DNA of 64,000 nt, taken from Spiroplasma clarkii. GTDB lineage: Bacteria > Bacillota_I > Bacilli_A > Mycoplasmatales > Mycoplasmataceae. The first letter of the stretch is position 1. Every line of letters begins with the position of its first letter. The stretch spans positions 62,001 through 126,000 of the forward strand of contig NZ_CP024870.1 in assembly GCF_002795265.1 (NCBI RefSeq), given 5' to 3'. This document shows, piece after piece, positions 44,938 through 55,335 of the stretch. The position numbers were made by a program, and so were the translations under genes. The notes under the pieces are model-generated. The model did no database searches. It saw only the letters and a program-made list of their open reading frames with translations, and was not told where the DNA came from.

Positions 44938-45333
44938 TTAATCACTCTCTATATCAGGGTGATTTTTTTTATTTTCCAGAATTTTACTATAGTATCTTTT
45001 TTTATGTTCAATAAATTCAATTTGTTTTTGAATACTTTCTTGGTTTTTTAGCACAACTTTTTCTTGTTGTAAAATTAAATTTAATCTTTCCTTAGCGCTT
45101 TTTTCACCAAGATCTAATAAGCGCATATATTTTTTAATATTCTTTAAAGGCATTCCAATTTGTTTTAAACAAATTATCAAATCAATAACATGAAGATCAT
45201 CTTCTAGCAAATAGCGATAACCATTTTCATCACGTTTGAAGTCTTTAATTAAACCTTTTTCATCATAAAATCTCAAATTATACTCTTTCATTTCAAATTT
45301 TTGAGCAATATCTTTTAAATAAAACTTCTTCAT
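44938..45333 (-). CDS. MerR-family regulator
   Basis: 131-residue MerR-type regulator. N-terminal winged helix: YLKDIAQKFEMKEYNLRFYDEKGL, where the family has TIRYYE; then a dimerising coiled coil (LNLILQQEKVVLKNQESIQK). No metal-binding Cys pairs in the short C-terminus, so an organic effector or none is likely. RBS AGGAGG (minus strand) precedes ATG. It diverges from the SNF2-type helicase gene, with a long-spacer promoter in between. Confidence 0.85.
   Translation of the reverse strand: MKKFYLKDIAQKFEMKEYNLRFYDEKGLIKDFKRDENGYRYLLEDDLHVIDLIICLKQIGMPLKNIKKYMRLLDLGEKSAKERLNLILQQEKVVLKNQESIQKQIEFIEHKKRYYSKILENKKNHPDIESD
44940..44970 (+). terminator. Terminator-like hairpin at the 3' end of the MerR gene
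   Basis: AATCACTCT / AGGGTGATT with a seven-base loop and eight T. Oriented for the plus strand, it overlaps the last codons of the minus-strand MerR gene and could end transcription from the uncertain 44416 frame. Confidence 0.6.
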
Positions 45334-45353
45334 AGGCTATGCCTCCTGATTTA

Positions 45354-45383
45354 ATGATAGCATACAACCTTAAAGTTTAACAA
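45354..45383 (-). promoter_or_regulatory. Long-spacer promoter of the merR gene
   Basis: On the minus strand -35 TTGTTA (45378-45383) and -10 TATCAT (45354-45359) are 18 bases apart with AAACTTTAAGGTT in the spacer, a layout close to MerR-activated promoters, suggesting autoregulation. Confidence 0.4.
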
Positions 45384-45483
45384 CCATAATGTTTGAAATG
45401 TTGACTAGACAATTTCTCCCACTGTTTTGTCATAAAAAATGATAATTTTTGGTTTGTTCTCACTAACTAGTTCATTATTTGTT

Positions 45484-45489
45484 TATAAT
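45484..45489 (+). promoter_or_regulatory. -10 box of the SNF2-type helicase gene
   Basis: TATAAT 38 bases before ATG 45527; no clear -35 box. Confidence 0.45.
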
Positions 45490-45526
45490 AAAAGTAGTAC
45501 ACAGGATTTTGTGAGGTTTAAACTAA

Positions 45527-47212
45527 ATGAGTAAGCGTAATTTTATAAGTGGAGACACTATCAATAATATGATTAAAGCAACAACTCCAGATGTTTTAGA
45601 AGTAAGTGTTGACTTAATAACTAAATCTTTTGATGGTTCTAAAGAACTAAGAGATTATCAAAAAAAAGATTTAGCTAAGTTAATTAGCTTAAAAAGAGGT
45701 GCAAATTTTTCAGAACAAAGAACTGGAAAAACTCCAACCATAATTATGTTGTGTGAAAGTTTAAAACAAAAAGTTGTTGTGATTGTTCCTCCAACATTAG
45801 TTCATCTAACCTGACTACCACAAATAAAAGAATGAGCTGGACAAGAAGCACAAATATTATTTAAAAAGAAGAATGACAAGTTTTATCCAATGAATGTAAA
45901 TGAGAGAAAGGCACTTTATGAGCAATTTTTTAATGACCCATCTTCAAGATACTTACTAGTTTCAAAAGACACTTGAAAAACAGATTTTAGAAGTATTGTT
46001 ACTGAGGATAAGTTAAAGGATTGTATTCTAGTTGTTGATGAAGCACACTACTTGAAGGGTTTAAGATCTAGAAGTACCACCACAATTCAAGCAGATCAAG
46101 TGTATAGAACTTCGTTAGCTGCTGACCGAACTTACTTGTTAACAGGCACACCAATTGTTAACTACCCAAGTGATATTTATGGAATTTTAAAAGTTCTTGA
46201 ACCAGAAGTTTTTGGTTCTTGAAGTAGTTTTGTTGACTATTTTTGAGGATTTGATTTTTTCAATGCTACATTAAAAAAATATAAGTTTCCAAAAGATGAA
46301 GAGATCATAATTTCTTTTTTGAAACCAAGAAGAGTCATCCACAAACAAAGTGAGGTAATTGATTGATTACCACCAGTCCAAAAAGATTTAGTGACTTTAG
46401 ATATGGAAAATTCACAAGAAAATGCCTATGTAACTGAGGTCAATAAACTTAATTGATCAAAGGTACCAAAAGATTCTGAGATTTTAGGATTGTTGCAAAG
46501 GTTAAGACCAATTTCAAATGGGATTTTTAAAGATGATAAGTATCTCTCTAATAAGTTTAAATGGATTAGAAACTATTTAAAAGATATTGAAAGTGATGAA
46601 AAAATCTTAATTCTATCAAATTTTTCAAATAAAACACTAAGTATTTTACATGATGAATTAAAAACTTTTAAACCATTATTAATTACAGGAAGTACTCCCC
46701 AGATGAAAAGAGTAGAATACATTAATAAAATTCAAAATGGTAAGAGCAAGTTGCTAATTTCAAATTTAAAATGTATTAAAGAAGGAGTTACACTAGATAA
46801 ATTGGATACTTTAATTTTTGTAGATCGTAGTTGAACTCCAGCAGACAATGAACAAGCAATTATGAGGTTTTTACCTCCAACCAAAAATTTGAAAAGAGAA
46901 AAAAATAAACAAATCATTGATTTGATTTCTTACACAACTAGAGCTCCACGAACTTTTTTCAATATTGACTTCAAATCAATTGACTCTTATATTGTTGAAA
47001 CTTTATCTACTAAAAGTTCTCTTTCAAAAAATCTCAACAATATGAAGTTTGTTGATGATAGTTTAACATTCACAGAAGATGATGAAATTATGAAACAAGT
47101 GATTGAAATTAATAAAACAATTGCCAAGGCAAAAATAGTTAAAGAGTATATGAAGAAAAAAACCATCAAAAAGAAGCGAGCAAAATCATTTGACAAATCA
47201 AAACTACACTAA
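45527..47212 (+). CDS. SNF2-family DEAH helicase
   Basis: 561-residue superfamily 2 helicase/translocase. Motif I EQRTGKTPT, motif II VVDEAHYLKG (DEAH), motif III LLTGTPIVN, and the second RecA-like half with LISNLKCIKEGVTLD and FVDRSWTPADNEQAIMRF (motif VI with a shifted Arg, where others have QxxxRxxR). The RTGKT form of motif I is common in phage-type SNF2 helicases. No methylase or nuclease domain. It stands alone between a divergent MerR gene and an S66 peptidase gene, so a role in DNA repair or a phage origin are both possible. Ends in a very basic tail. Confidence 0.82.
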
Positions 47213-47312
47213 CCACTAGGCATTTGCAAAATGTCTTTTTTGAAACTAGATAAAAATAAATTTTTTTAAACTAGTATTCAGGTTTAAAATTAAGATAACA
47301 AAAGGAGAAAAT

Positions 47313-48389
47313 ATGAAAAAGCCAGCAAGTTTAAAAAGTAATGATGTAGTAGCAATTGTCAGTTTATCAAGTGGAATTTTAGGAGAACCATTTTGTACCC
47401 ACAGTTTAGCACTTGGAATCAAAAGATTAGAAGAGTTTGGTCTAAAACCAAAATTTATGCCAAATTCCTTAAAAGGAGTTGACTTTTTAGACCAAAACCC
47501 TGAGGCCAGAGCAACAGATTTAAAGACAGCCTTTAGTGATCCGGAAGTAAAAGCAATAATTTGTGCAATTGGAGGTGAGGACACTTATAGAATTTTGCCT
47601 TATTTAATGGAGGATGCAGAATTTAAAAACTTAGTAAAATCAAACCCGAAAATTTTTATTGGTTATTCAGATTCAACCATTAACCATTTAATGTTCCAGA
47701 GTCTGGGTTTGACAACATTTTATGGCCATGCTTTTTTGGTTGATTTCGCTGAACTTGATCAAGCAATGTTACCTTATTCTCGTCAAAGTTTTGAAATGAT
47801 GTTTACCAATCAAGCAGTTCAAGAAATCAAATCAAGTCCAGTCTGATATGAAGAAAGAAAAACATATGGGGTTGAAAATCTAAATAGACCAAGAGTTAGT
47901 CACCAAGAAACTCATGGCTTTTTAACTTTAAGAGGAACTGGTATGAGAACAGGAAAATTATGAGGTGGCTGTCTTGAAAGTATTTATGAAGCACTTGTTG
48001 GAGAAAGATACCCAGAACAAAAAGAAGTTTGTCAAAAATATGAATTATTTAAAACAAATTTTACAACCAAAGATTTAATAGTTTTTTTAGAAACTAGTGA
48101 AGAACAACCAACCCCAGCAAAATACCAAGTTATGTTACAAACCTTAATTGACAACCAACTTCTAGCTAATGCCCAAGCCCTAATTATGGGAAAACCCCAA
48201 GATGAAAGTTATTTCACCCAATACCAAGAAATTTTAGTGGCTTTAACCAAAGATTTACAAATTCCGGTTTTATATAATATAAATTTTGGTCATGCCCATC
48301 CCAAAACTATCCTCCCTTATGGTGTTACAGCTCAAGTGGATTTTGATAAAAAAAGTCTAAAAATTATCGAGAAAATGTTTATGGACTAA
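47313..48389 (+). CDS. S66-family peptidase (LD-carboxypeptidase / MccF-like)
   Basis: 358-residue peptidase of family S66. Catalytic Ser119 is in GYSDST, Glu222 in GGCLES and His327 in FGHAHPK, matching the Ser-Glu-His triad. LD-carboxypeptidases trim murein tetrapeptides, but mollicutes lack murein; the MccF branch detoxifies peptidyl-nucleotide antibiotics, and other members act on cytoplasmic peptides. RBS AAAGGAG precedes ATG 47313. It is followed by a DeoR gene after 88 bases. No signal peptide. Confidence 0.88.
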
Positions 48390-48406
48390 ATATAAGGGGT
48401 TTATTA

Positions 48407-48455
48407 TATAATTAAGTTATAAATATTTATCAAAAATAAGATAAAAAATGATAAA
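48407..48455 (+). promoter_or_regulatory. Promoter and GATA/TATC elements of the third DeoR gene
   Basis: -10 TATAAT at 48407-48412. Downstream TTTATC (48426) and two GATAAA (48440 and 48450, 10 bases apart) resemble the elements before lacA and lac modules 2 and 3, suggesting autorepression by blocking elongation. Confidence 0.45.
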
Positions 48456-48477
48456 TTTATATAAGAATGGAGACATT

Positions 48478-49251
48478 ATGGATAAACTTAAAAAAGGAGA
48501 ACGTTTTAAAATCTATACAAAATACTTATTGGCTGAACAATCAGTTACTATTAAAGCATTTTATAGTTTTGCAATAGGTGCAGGTATTCCCGAAATTACT
48601 GCAAGGCGAGATTTAAAACTATTAGAAAACTTAAATTACATAACTTTAGAAATGGGGTTAGTTAAATACAATTCAGCAATTGCTAGAGAAACCACAAGAG
48701 CTGAAAAAACCTTGGAAAATAAAGAAGAAAAAATTAAAATTGCTCGTACAGCAATTAAATTAATTAATTCAGAAGAAATTTTTGTAGGTCCAGGAACAAC
48801 TTGTGAAGCATTTGTTAAAAGCATTAACAAACCTATAAAACTTTTATATACTAATGGTTTTGAAATAGCAAAATTAGCAGAAAACAATGAAAACATTAAA
48901 AGAGTTGTAGTGATTGGGGGTAAACTAAGACCCCAATCTGGGGCTATGTGTGGACCTATTGCTGTCAAAACCCTTGATAATTTAAGGTTTTCTCAAGCAT
49001 TTATTACTATTACTAACATCAATGATAAATTAGATATGTTTAATAATAATGAAGATGAAGCATTTTTTACATCAAAAGTCATTGAAAATTCAAATCAAAC
49101 AATTTGTATGATTGATGTTACTAAGTTACAAGTGGATTCTCATGGAAACATTATTACCAATGCAGCAAACATAGATTACTTTGTTTTAGATCAACAACCA
49201 CTAGATGAATGAACAGAAAAATTAAAGATAAATTCTGAAATAAAATGATAA
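48478..49251 (+). CDS. DeoR-family regulator, probable lac repressor (copy 3)
   Basis: 257-residue DeoR protein. Helix-turn-helix around FYSFAIGAGIPEITARRDLKLLENL; sensor domain with SEEIFVGPGTTCEAF. ATG 48478 is chosen since GGAG sits six bases before it; the longer upstream frame lacks a ribosome site. Located just before lacA and, like LacR of lactococci, it probably senses tagatose-6-phosphate or a related sugar phosphate. Its promoter and the three lac promoters share GATA/TATC elements in 10-base steps. The last codons overlap the lacA operator. Confidence 0.85.
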
Positions 49252-49286
49252 AAAATTATCATTTTATTTCATTTTTTATATATAAT
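49245..49286 (+). promoter_or_regulatory. lac operator and promoter before lacA
   Basis: Inverted repeat ATGATAAAAAATTATCAT (49245-49262), with GATA at 49247, TATC at 49257 and TTTC at 49267, i.e. 10-base steps, then -10 TATAAT (49281-49286). Nearly the same as the elements at 55151 and 59265. Confidence 0.65.
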
Positions 49287-49303
49287 AAAAGTGAGGAGGA
49301 AAA

Positions 49304-49738
49304 ATGGAAAATATAAGTATCTATATAAATAAAGCTTGTCCACAAGCTTATAGAGATTATCTCTTAAAAAACATTAAAGCCACTAACTTTCAATTAAAAG
49401 TAATTGAAGAAAAAGATCAGTTCAATGATTTAGTTAGTTTAGCTCAACAAATTCAAAAACAAGAAATTGCTAGAGCAATTATCATTGATGAATTTGGAAC
49501 TCTGCCTTTTTTGGTTATGGGTAAATTTAAAAAAGTGGTTGTCGCTCAAATTTCAGATCATCATTCAGCTAGAATGACAATTCAGCACAACAACTCAAAT
49601 GTTTTAGCAGTACCATTCCAAGTAATGGCTGTTGAAAATATGGTAGATATTATTAACACCTACTTAACTGCAAATTTTGAAGCAGGAAGACATATGGTGC
49701 GAATTAATATGTTGGATGTCATTTTAAAGGAGGAATAG
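49304..49738 (+). CDS. lacA: Galactose-6-phosphate isomerase subunit A
   Basis: 144-residue LacA. With LacB it converts galactose-6-phosphate to tagatose-6-phosphate in the tagatose pathway. RpiB/LacAB fold: AIIIDEFGTLPFLVMGKF replaces the CGTG block of the catalytic partner, and the C-terminal GRHMVRINMLD block matches LacA. RBS GAGGAGG precedes ATG 49304 and lacB starts one base after its stop. Confidence 0.88.
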   Translation: MENISIYINKACPQAYRDYLLKNIKATNFQLKVIEEKDQFNDLVSLAQQIQKQEIARAIIIDEFGTLPFLVMGKFKKVVVAQISDHHSARMTIQHNNSNVLAVPFQVMAVENMVDIINTYLTANFEAGRHMVRINMLDVILKEE

Positions 49739-49739
49739 A

Positions 49740-50243
49740 ATGAAAATAGCAATTGGATGTGACCACATTGTCACAGACATTAAAGATAAAGTTGTGGAAA
49801 TGCTACAACGAGATAAAATTGAAGTGGTTGATTGTGGGACCTATGATTTTCAAAGAACCCACTATCCAATTTTTGGAAACAAAGTTGCCAGCAAAGTTGC
49901 TCAAAAAGAAGTAGACTTTGGAATTGTCATTTGTGGTACTGGGGTTGGAATTAGCAATGGAGCACAAAAAACCAAAGGAGCTAGAGTACTTTTAGCTAAA
50001 GATGTTATTAGTGTTGTTGATGCTCGTCAAAACTATGATGCAAATGTTATTGGTTTTGGTGGAAGAATTGTTGGTTTGGGATTAATGTATGAAATGATTG
50101 AAGCATTTATTAATACCAAGTATGCAAACAAAAACCAAGACTTAATTAAAAAAATTGACAACTTAATTGTCAAACCAAACTATGATGAAAATATGTTTGG
50201 TGAAGAATTAAAAAAATGAGATGAAGGGTTTTATACAGATTAA
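49740..50243 (+). CDS. lacB: Galactose-6-phosphate isomerase subunit B
   Basis: 167-residue LacB, catalytic partner of LacA. It has GCDHIVTDIKD at the N-terminus, DCGTYDFQRTHYP and the active-site block VICGTGVGIS with Cys65, as in RpiB-type isomerases. A TGA Trp at 50217 is followed by DEGFYTD, completing the usual LacB C-terminus. RBS AAAGGAGG overlaps the end of lacA. Confidence 0.9.
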
Positions 50244-50244
50244 A

Positions 50245-51183
50245 ATGGAAAAATATTATTTAGCAGTTGATTTGGGTGGTACATCAGCTAAGTGTGCAGT
50301 GATTCACCAAGAACAAATCATCAAAAGATTTACAGTACCAACCAAAATTGGTGAGGTAATTGAAAATATCCACCAAACAGTAACAAAAGAAATTGTTGAC
50401 CTACAGATTACAACTGCTGATTTTCAATTTATTGGCTTCACAATCTGTGGGCTAATAGATTATGAAAAAGGAATTTCCTTATGATCGGGGAATCTTCAGT
50501 GGGAAAACTATGAAGTGGTTAAAGAAATTAAAAGAATTTTTCAAAATCCACATGTTTTTATCTTGAATGATTCTAAAGCTGCCACATATGGAGAATATGT
50601 TGGGGGCATAAACCAAGAAAAACCAAATGTGTTATTTTACACAATTGGAACAGGGATTGGGGGTGGTGTTATTTTAAACCACCAACTCTATTTTGGAAAC
50701 CACACTAAACTTGCTAGTGAGCCAGGACATGGTGGAGGTTTTCAAAACCTTTACCAATGTAATTGTGGTTTACAAGGTTGTGTGGAAGGTTTGAGTAGTG
50801 CTACAGGAATTGAAAAACAAATTAACAAAAACAGAGACTATTTTTGTAAAAAATTAAATTTAGATAAATCAAAATTAACAATCAAAGATATTGCACCACT
50901 TTTTTATGCAAAAGACAAGGTGACTATGGATCTATTTAAAATAGCTTTAGCACCACTTGCAAATCATATTGCAGTATCTTTACATTTATTAGATTTTGAC
51001 ATTGTGATAATTGGAGGAGGGCCATGTGCTTTGGGTGATGACCTTTTAGTTTTACTAAAAGAGCTTTTGAAACAAAGTTTGTTACCAGCCTTTTATGAAA
51101 AGTTAGATCTTAGAATTGCTAAGTTAGAAAATGATGCAGGAATTTGAGGAATCTATCACTTTGCTAAAAATCTTTTAAAATAA
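50245..51183 (+). CDS. ROK-family sugar kinase (glucokinase-like)
   Basis: 312-residue ROK kinase. The ATP-binding block LAVDLGGTSAKCAVI starts the protein; zinc-binding CNCGLQGCVE and EPGHGGG are intact, and the sugar-site Asp lies in LNDSKAATYGE. ATG 50245 is preferred because it gives the normal N-terminus; an alternative ATG at 50221 overlaps lacB by 23 bases. Released glucose or galactose from lactose-type sugars could be its substrate. It separates lacAB from the first lacE module, within the same operon by spacing. Confidence 0.88.
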
Positions 51184-51213
51184 TTTTTACTTATTATTTC
51201 AAGGGGAATAAAA

Positions 51214-53091
51214 ATGAAAACAAAAGAGAACAAAATAGAAGGGCAATCAAAACTTAAGCAATTTGGCGAAAAAGCTTTAAACGTTGTACAAAAAATAACC
51301 CAATCCACATTTGTTTCGACAATTATGGAAGGTTTTATTTTGGTGATGCCAATCATTATTACATCAACAATTTTCATTCTAGCTGCTGAGCTAGCACCAT
51401 CATTTGGTTATAAATGAAAAGATTCTGATGGGAATGTGATTATCGAAGGTTATGCAATGTATAGTGCATTCTGTTGAAGAATGTATAATCTATCTTACGG
51501 AATATTAGGCTTTGCACTTGTGATTGCTCTTTCGTCTAGAATGACAGAAAAGATTTCTTCAAAATTAAAATCAAATCAAAAAATGAATATTATAATTGTT
51601 TGTATTTCTACAGCAATTGCATATTTATTAACTTCAGTACCAAACACAGTAAGTGTAGTTGCAGGTGCAACTGAGCTCAATGTTCTCAGTTTAATAACTG
51701 CAATTTTTGGTGCAAAAGGAATATTCATAGCTATGTTAACTGGATTATCTGTGCCTTGAATCTTCTTCTTATGTTATAAATTTAATATAACAATTAGATT
51801 ACCAAAACAAGTACCTCAAAATATTTCACAAGCATTTTTAAATATCTTCCCAACATTCTTTATAATTATTATTTATGGTGTCTTGGGATGAGTGTTTGTA
51901 CAATTTTTGGGTGACACAATGTTAAATGCAATTTTTAATGGCTTGACTCGTGCAAAGAGTTATTGATTCTTTATTGCTTGATCAATGGTATTATCATTGA
52001 CATGGTTTTGTGGAATTCATACAAGTGTTTGAAATGGTATCACAAGTACTCTTGATGCACTTGGACTTCAAGAGAACATTGATTTGCAAGCAGCTGGAGA
52101 ACACCCATCTAATCTATGACCAAACCCATTTAGAATGGGAGCATACTCAATGGGAGGAACTGGAGCACAAATTGCAGTTCCTTTCATTATTATCTTATTT
52201 TGTAAATCAAAACAACTAAAATCAATTGGAGTGGTAGCACTTGTACCAATATTGTTTCAAGTTAATGAACCAATCTTATTTGTTCTACCATCAATTCTGA
52301 ACCCATTAATGTTACTACCTTTCTTGGTGGCACCATTAGTTAATACAATTATTGGTGTGATTTTTGTTTATGAATTTGGGATGAATGCAAGCACTGTATC
52401 GATGCCGTGATCGATGCCAATGGTTGTTGCAGTCCCAATTGCAAGTAAATTCCAAGCTACTTCATTTATCTTGCCATGAATTTGGTTTGGAGTATCATTT
52501 GGAGTGTGAACACCATTTGTATTAATTCAAGATAAAATTTATCACAAAAGAGAATTACTGACAGCTGAACCCAATGAATATGTTGACTATAGAAATGGAG
52601 TTCAGTACTTAAGAAATTATCTATTTAATTGTCAAAAACATGATGAAATTAAACAACTTAAGTTAGATGAAAAAAATAGAGTTAACAGCTTAGAAATGAA
52701 CTTATTAAATACGGAAATTTTGAATGTTCAAACAGATGGAGATAAAGTAGTTGAAATTTTAGTTATTTGTATTGGTGCAGGAACATCTGCAATGTTGGCT
52801 GAAACTATTAATAAAACATTTAGTGATGGACAAGTTAAAGTCAATGCTAAGGCTTGTTCATTAGGAAATTACTCAGAGTTTATTGACAACACCAACATTG
52901 CAATCATTTCACCACAAGCAAGATCTTCACAAAAGAGTATAACTGATTATGCAAAAACAAAAAAAGACTTAATTGTGTTCCAAACAAAAGGGCCAGAGTT
53001 TTTAGAAATGATCAATGACAAAAAAATTACAAAAACTAAAATTATTGAAAAAATTAAAGAGTTAAGAGGAATTGCATATGAAAAAAATTAA
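51214..53091 (+). CDS. lacE: Lactose-family PTS EIICB (module 1)
   Basis: 625-residue PTS transporter for a beta-galactoside or related sugar. The EIIC membrane domain (about 30-440) has the family block VPILFQVNEPILF; the EIIB domain at the C-terminus has the phospho-Cys519 in VICIGAGTSAMLAE. Partners LacF (EIIA) and LacG follow. The charged linker between domains differs among the three copies, as does part of EIIC, so the three could prefer different sugars. RBS AAGGGGAA precedes ATG 51214. Cellobiose-type sugars remain possible. Confidence 0.88.
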
Positions 53092-54523
53092 ACTAGGAAC
53101 AGCCACAGCTGCCTTTCAATGTGAGGGGCACTTAGAGACAGATGGCAGAGGGAAATGTATTTGAGATGATGTGCTATTAAATGATAAAAGTATTGCCAAG
53201 TACAATCCTGAACCAGCAAGTGACTTTTACAAGTCATTTGATGTTGACATTAAATTAGCAAAAGAATATGGTATTGAAGTCTTTAGACTTTCAATTGCTT
53301 GAAGTAGAATTTTCCCAACTGATGCCTCAACAGTTAACAAAAAAGCTGTTGAACAATATCACAAAATGTTTAAAGCTATGATTGAAAAGGGTATTATTCC
53401 TAATGTAACTTTACATCACTTTGATTCACCACAATGGTTTGTAGAAAAAGGAGATTTTTTATCAAAAGGAAACATTGATGATTTTCTAGTCTTTGCTGAG
53501 TTTTGTTTTAAAGAATTTAGTGAAATTAAATACTGATCAACTTTAAATGAAATCAATGCTTATTCAAGTCATAAAAATCTAAAGTCTGCATTACCACCAT
53601 ATTTTAAACTAGAATATGGACATTATTTCAAACAACAATATAATATGGTTTTAGCACATGCAAAAACTGTGAATCTATTTAAAAAATTAAAAATTGATGG
53701 AGAAATTGGTGTTCCTTGTAATGTATGTCCATTCCAACCTCTCGACAAAGAAAATTCTGAAGATGTTTTTGTGGCAGATAAGGCAAATGCAATAGTAAAT
53801 TGAAGTTTCTTAGAACCAATCACCTCAGGAAAATATTCAACCAAAACAATTGATTTAATTAATAAAGTTTTAGAGAATTATGATTTTATTTTCAAACCTC
53901 AAAGCAAAGACCTTGAGGAAATTAAATTGGCAAGAGAAAATTTAGATTGAGTTGGAATCAATTATTATTACACAACATTTGTCACAAAACCAGATGAAAA
54001 AATTGATTTCTCAGTTAATACAACTGGAGAAAAAGGTAAGACAAAATTCAATATCCCATGACTTTGAAAAACTGTTCAAAAACCAGGTGTTAAATCAACT
54101 CATTGAGATTGACCAATTTATCCTGAAGGGTTAGCAATTGTCATTAAATGAGTTAGTGAAAAATATAATTGCAAGCTTCCAATTCATATAACTGAAAATG
54201 GTTTTGGAGACTTAGAAGATATAACAAAAACACCATTTATTAAAGATTATGATAGAATTCAATATATTCAAGATCACTTTGATGTAATCCAAAGATTAAT
54301 TGATGAAGGGGAAAAAATTGAACACTATTATTTGTGAAGCCACATGGATATGTTTTCTTGAACAAATGGATATAACAAAAGATATGGTCTATTTTATGTT
54401 GATTTTGAAACTCAAAAAAGATTTGAAAAATTAAGTGCCTATTGATGATTAGAAAAATCAAAACAAGATAGATTTGATGAAAAAGTTGACTTAAAAGAAC
54501 TAGAAAAAAAACTTGGAAAGTAG
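53078..54523 (+). CDS. lacG: 6-phospho-beta-galactosidase, GH1 (module 1)
   Basis: 481-residue GH1 enzyme splitting the phosphorylated disaccharide brought in by LacE. Acid/base Glu158 in TLNEIN (where GH1 usually has FNEP) and nucleophile Glu373 in HITENGFG. The phosphate site Ser427-Trp428-x5-Lys434-x-Tyr436 has the spacing of lactococcal LacG; Trp after Ser favours 6-phosphogalactosides over 6-phosphoglucosides. ATG 53078 lies inside the lacE end, overlapping by 14 bases. Codons include many TGA Trp. Confidence 0.92.
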
Positions 54524-54532
54524 TGATTAATT

Positions 54533-54853
54533 GTGAACAACAGAGAAGCAGTTACCAAAAAAGGTCTTGAACTAGTAGCATATGCAGGAGAAGCTCGAAG
54601 TTACATTCTCGAAGCTTTGGAAGATGCTAGAAATGGAGATTTTTCAAACATTGATAATTTAATGAAAGAAGCTGAAACATTAATCAACCATGCTCACAAA
54701 GCACAGTTTGACCTTTTAGCAACTGAAGCTAGAGGAGAATATGCTGATGTTACCTTAACTATGGTACATGGACAAGATCATTTGATGACCACAATTCTTC
54801 TAAAAGAACTTGCAGTTTCACTAATAGAATTGTGAAAATTGAATAAAAAATAA
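54533..54853 (+). CDS. lacF: Lactose-family PTS EIIA (module 1)
   Basis: 106-residue EIIA that passes phosphate from HPr to the LacE EIIB domain. Active His79 in MVHGQDHLMT, with HAHKAQFDLL and EARGE helices as in the lac/cel EIIA family; works as a trimer in relatives. The start appears to be GTG 54533, at the position of ATG in the other two copies (58647, 62778). After a TGA Trp the protein ends in WKLNKK. Confidence 0.9.
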
Positions 54854-55080
54854 TGACAACTTGATTAACAATTATTGGGGTAGCTCTCTTTTTACTGGGG
54901 TCAATGTTGTTCATGTTTATTCAAATAAAATTTAAGAAAAGGATAAGAGAACAAAAAAATGAAAATTTTGAAGTAGCAAAGGATCAGAAGTGGATTTATA
55001 CCAAAATAATCTTAAACACTATTGCAGCACTGCTAATTATTTGTGGAACTGTGCTTGCCTTTTCAAAATTATATATTTAA
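54853..55080 (+). CDS. Small two-transmembrane protein of lac module 1
   Basis: 75 residues, not a family I recognise. TM1 (about 3-24), basic loop 25-41, then AKDQKWIY (42-49) and TM2 (about 53-70), ending FSKLYI. Start ATG overlaps the lacF stop by one base (TAATG), so translation is coupled. TGA Trp at codon 4. Copies 2 and 3 share about four fifths of residues, with the motif unchanged; the protein at 22968 has the same topology. A helper of LacE or EIIA is a reasonable guess only. Confidence 0.75.
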
Positions 55081-55107
55081 AAAGTAGAGGTTTACTCTAC
55101 CTTTTTT
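55079..55107 (+). terminator. Terminator after lac module 1
   Basis: GTAGAG / CTCTAC with five-base loop and a T run following CTCTACC. Confidence 0.8.
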
Positions 55108-55150
55108 GTCACTAAAGACCATGTTAAAAAAATAGAGATTTTTATAAAAA

Positions 55151-55191
55151 ATGATAAAAAAATATCATTTTTTATCATTTTAAGATACAAT
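55151..55191 (+). promoter_or_regulatory. lac operator and promoter of module 2
   Basis: ATGATAAAAAAATATCAT inverted repeat (55151-55168) and a further TATCAT at 55173. GATA (55153), TATC (55163) and TATC (55173) are spaced by exactly 10 bases; -10 TACAAT lies at 55186-55191, 13 bases after the last TATC. Confidence 0.65.
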
Positions 55192-55200
55192 ATTGGTGTA

Positions 55201-55257
55201 ATGAATATATCTGATGATTTAAGGGGGTGATCAGAAAAAATAGAGGAAAATTCCTAG
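55201..55257 (+). CDS. Possible 18-residue leader peptide of lac module 2
   Basis: Frame MNISDDLRGWSEKIEENS, ATG nine bases after the -10 box, so the transcript would start only a few bases before it. The first 12 codons are nearly the same in module 3 (59315), then the sequences diverge by indels. Codons 7-10 contain the sequence AAGGGGGTGATC, nearly full complement of the 16S rRNA 3' end. It may be a leader peptide or merely RNA structure. Confidence 0.35.
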
Positions 55258-55281
55258 GTTATTTATAATGACGGAATTTTT
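55210..55281 (+). promoter_or_regulatory. Leader RNA hairpins of lac module 2
   Basis: Hairpin A: TCTGAT (55210-55215)/ATCAGA (55230-55235), loop containing AAGGGGGTG. Hairpin B: AAAATTCC (55247-55254)/GGAATTTT (55273-55280) ending in T, resembling a weak terminator. Both are conserved before module 3. Together they suggest attenuation or stalling control. Confidence 0.45.
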
Positions 55282-55335
55282 GATACAGAATGTATACTTA
55301 TTTAGAAAAAATTAATAATATTGAAAGGGAATAAT

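Noticed and set aside
54240-54461. Similar minus-strand frames in all lacG copies (also 58353-58574 and 62484-62705)
   Set aside because: Repeated only because lacG is triplicated; antisense of GH1 catalytic residues.
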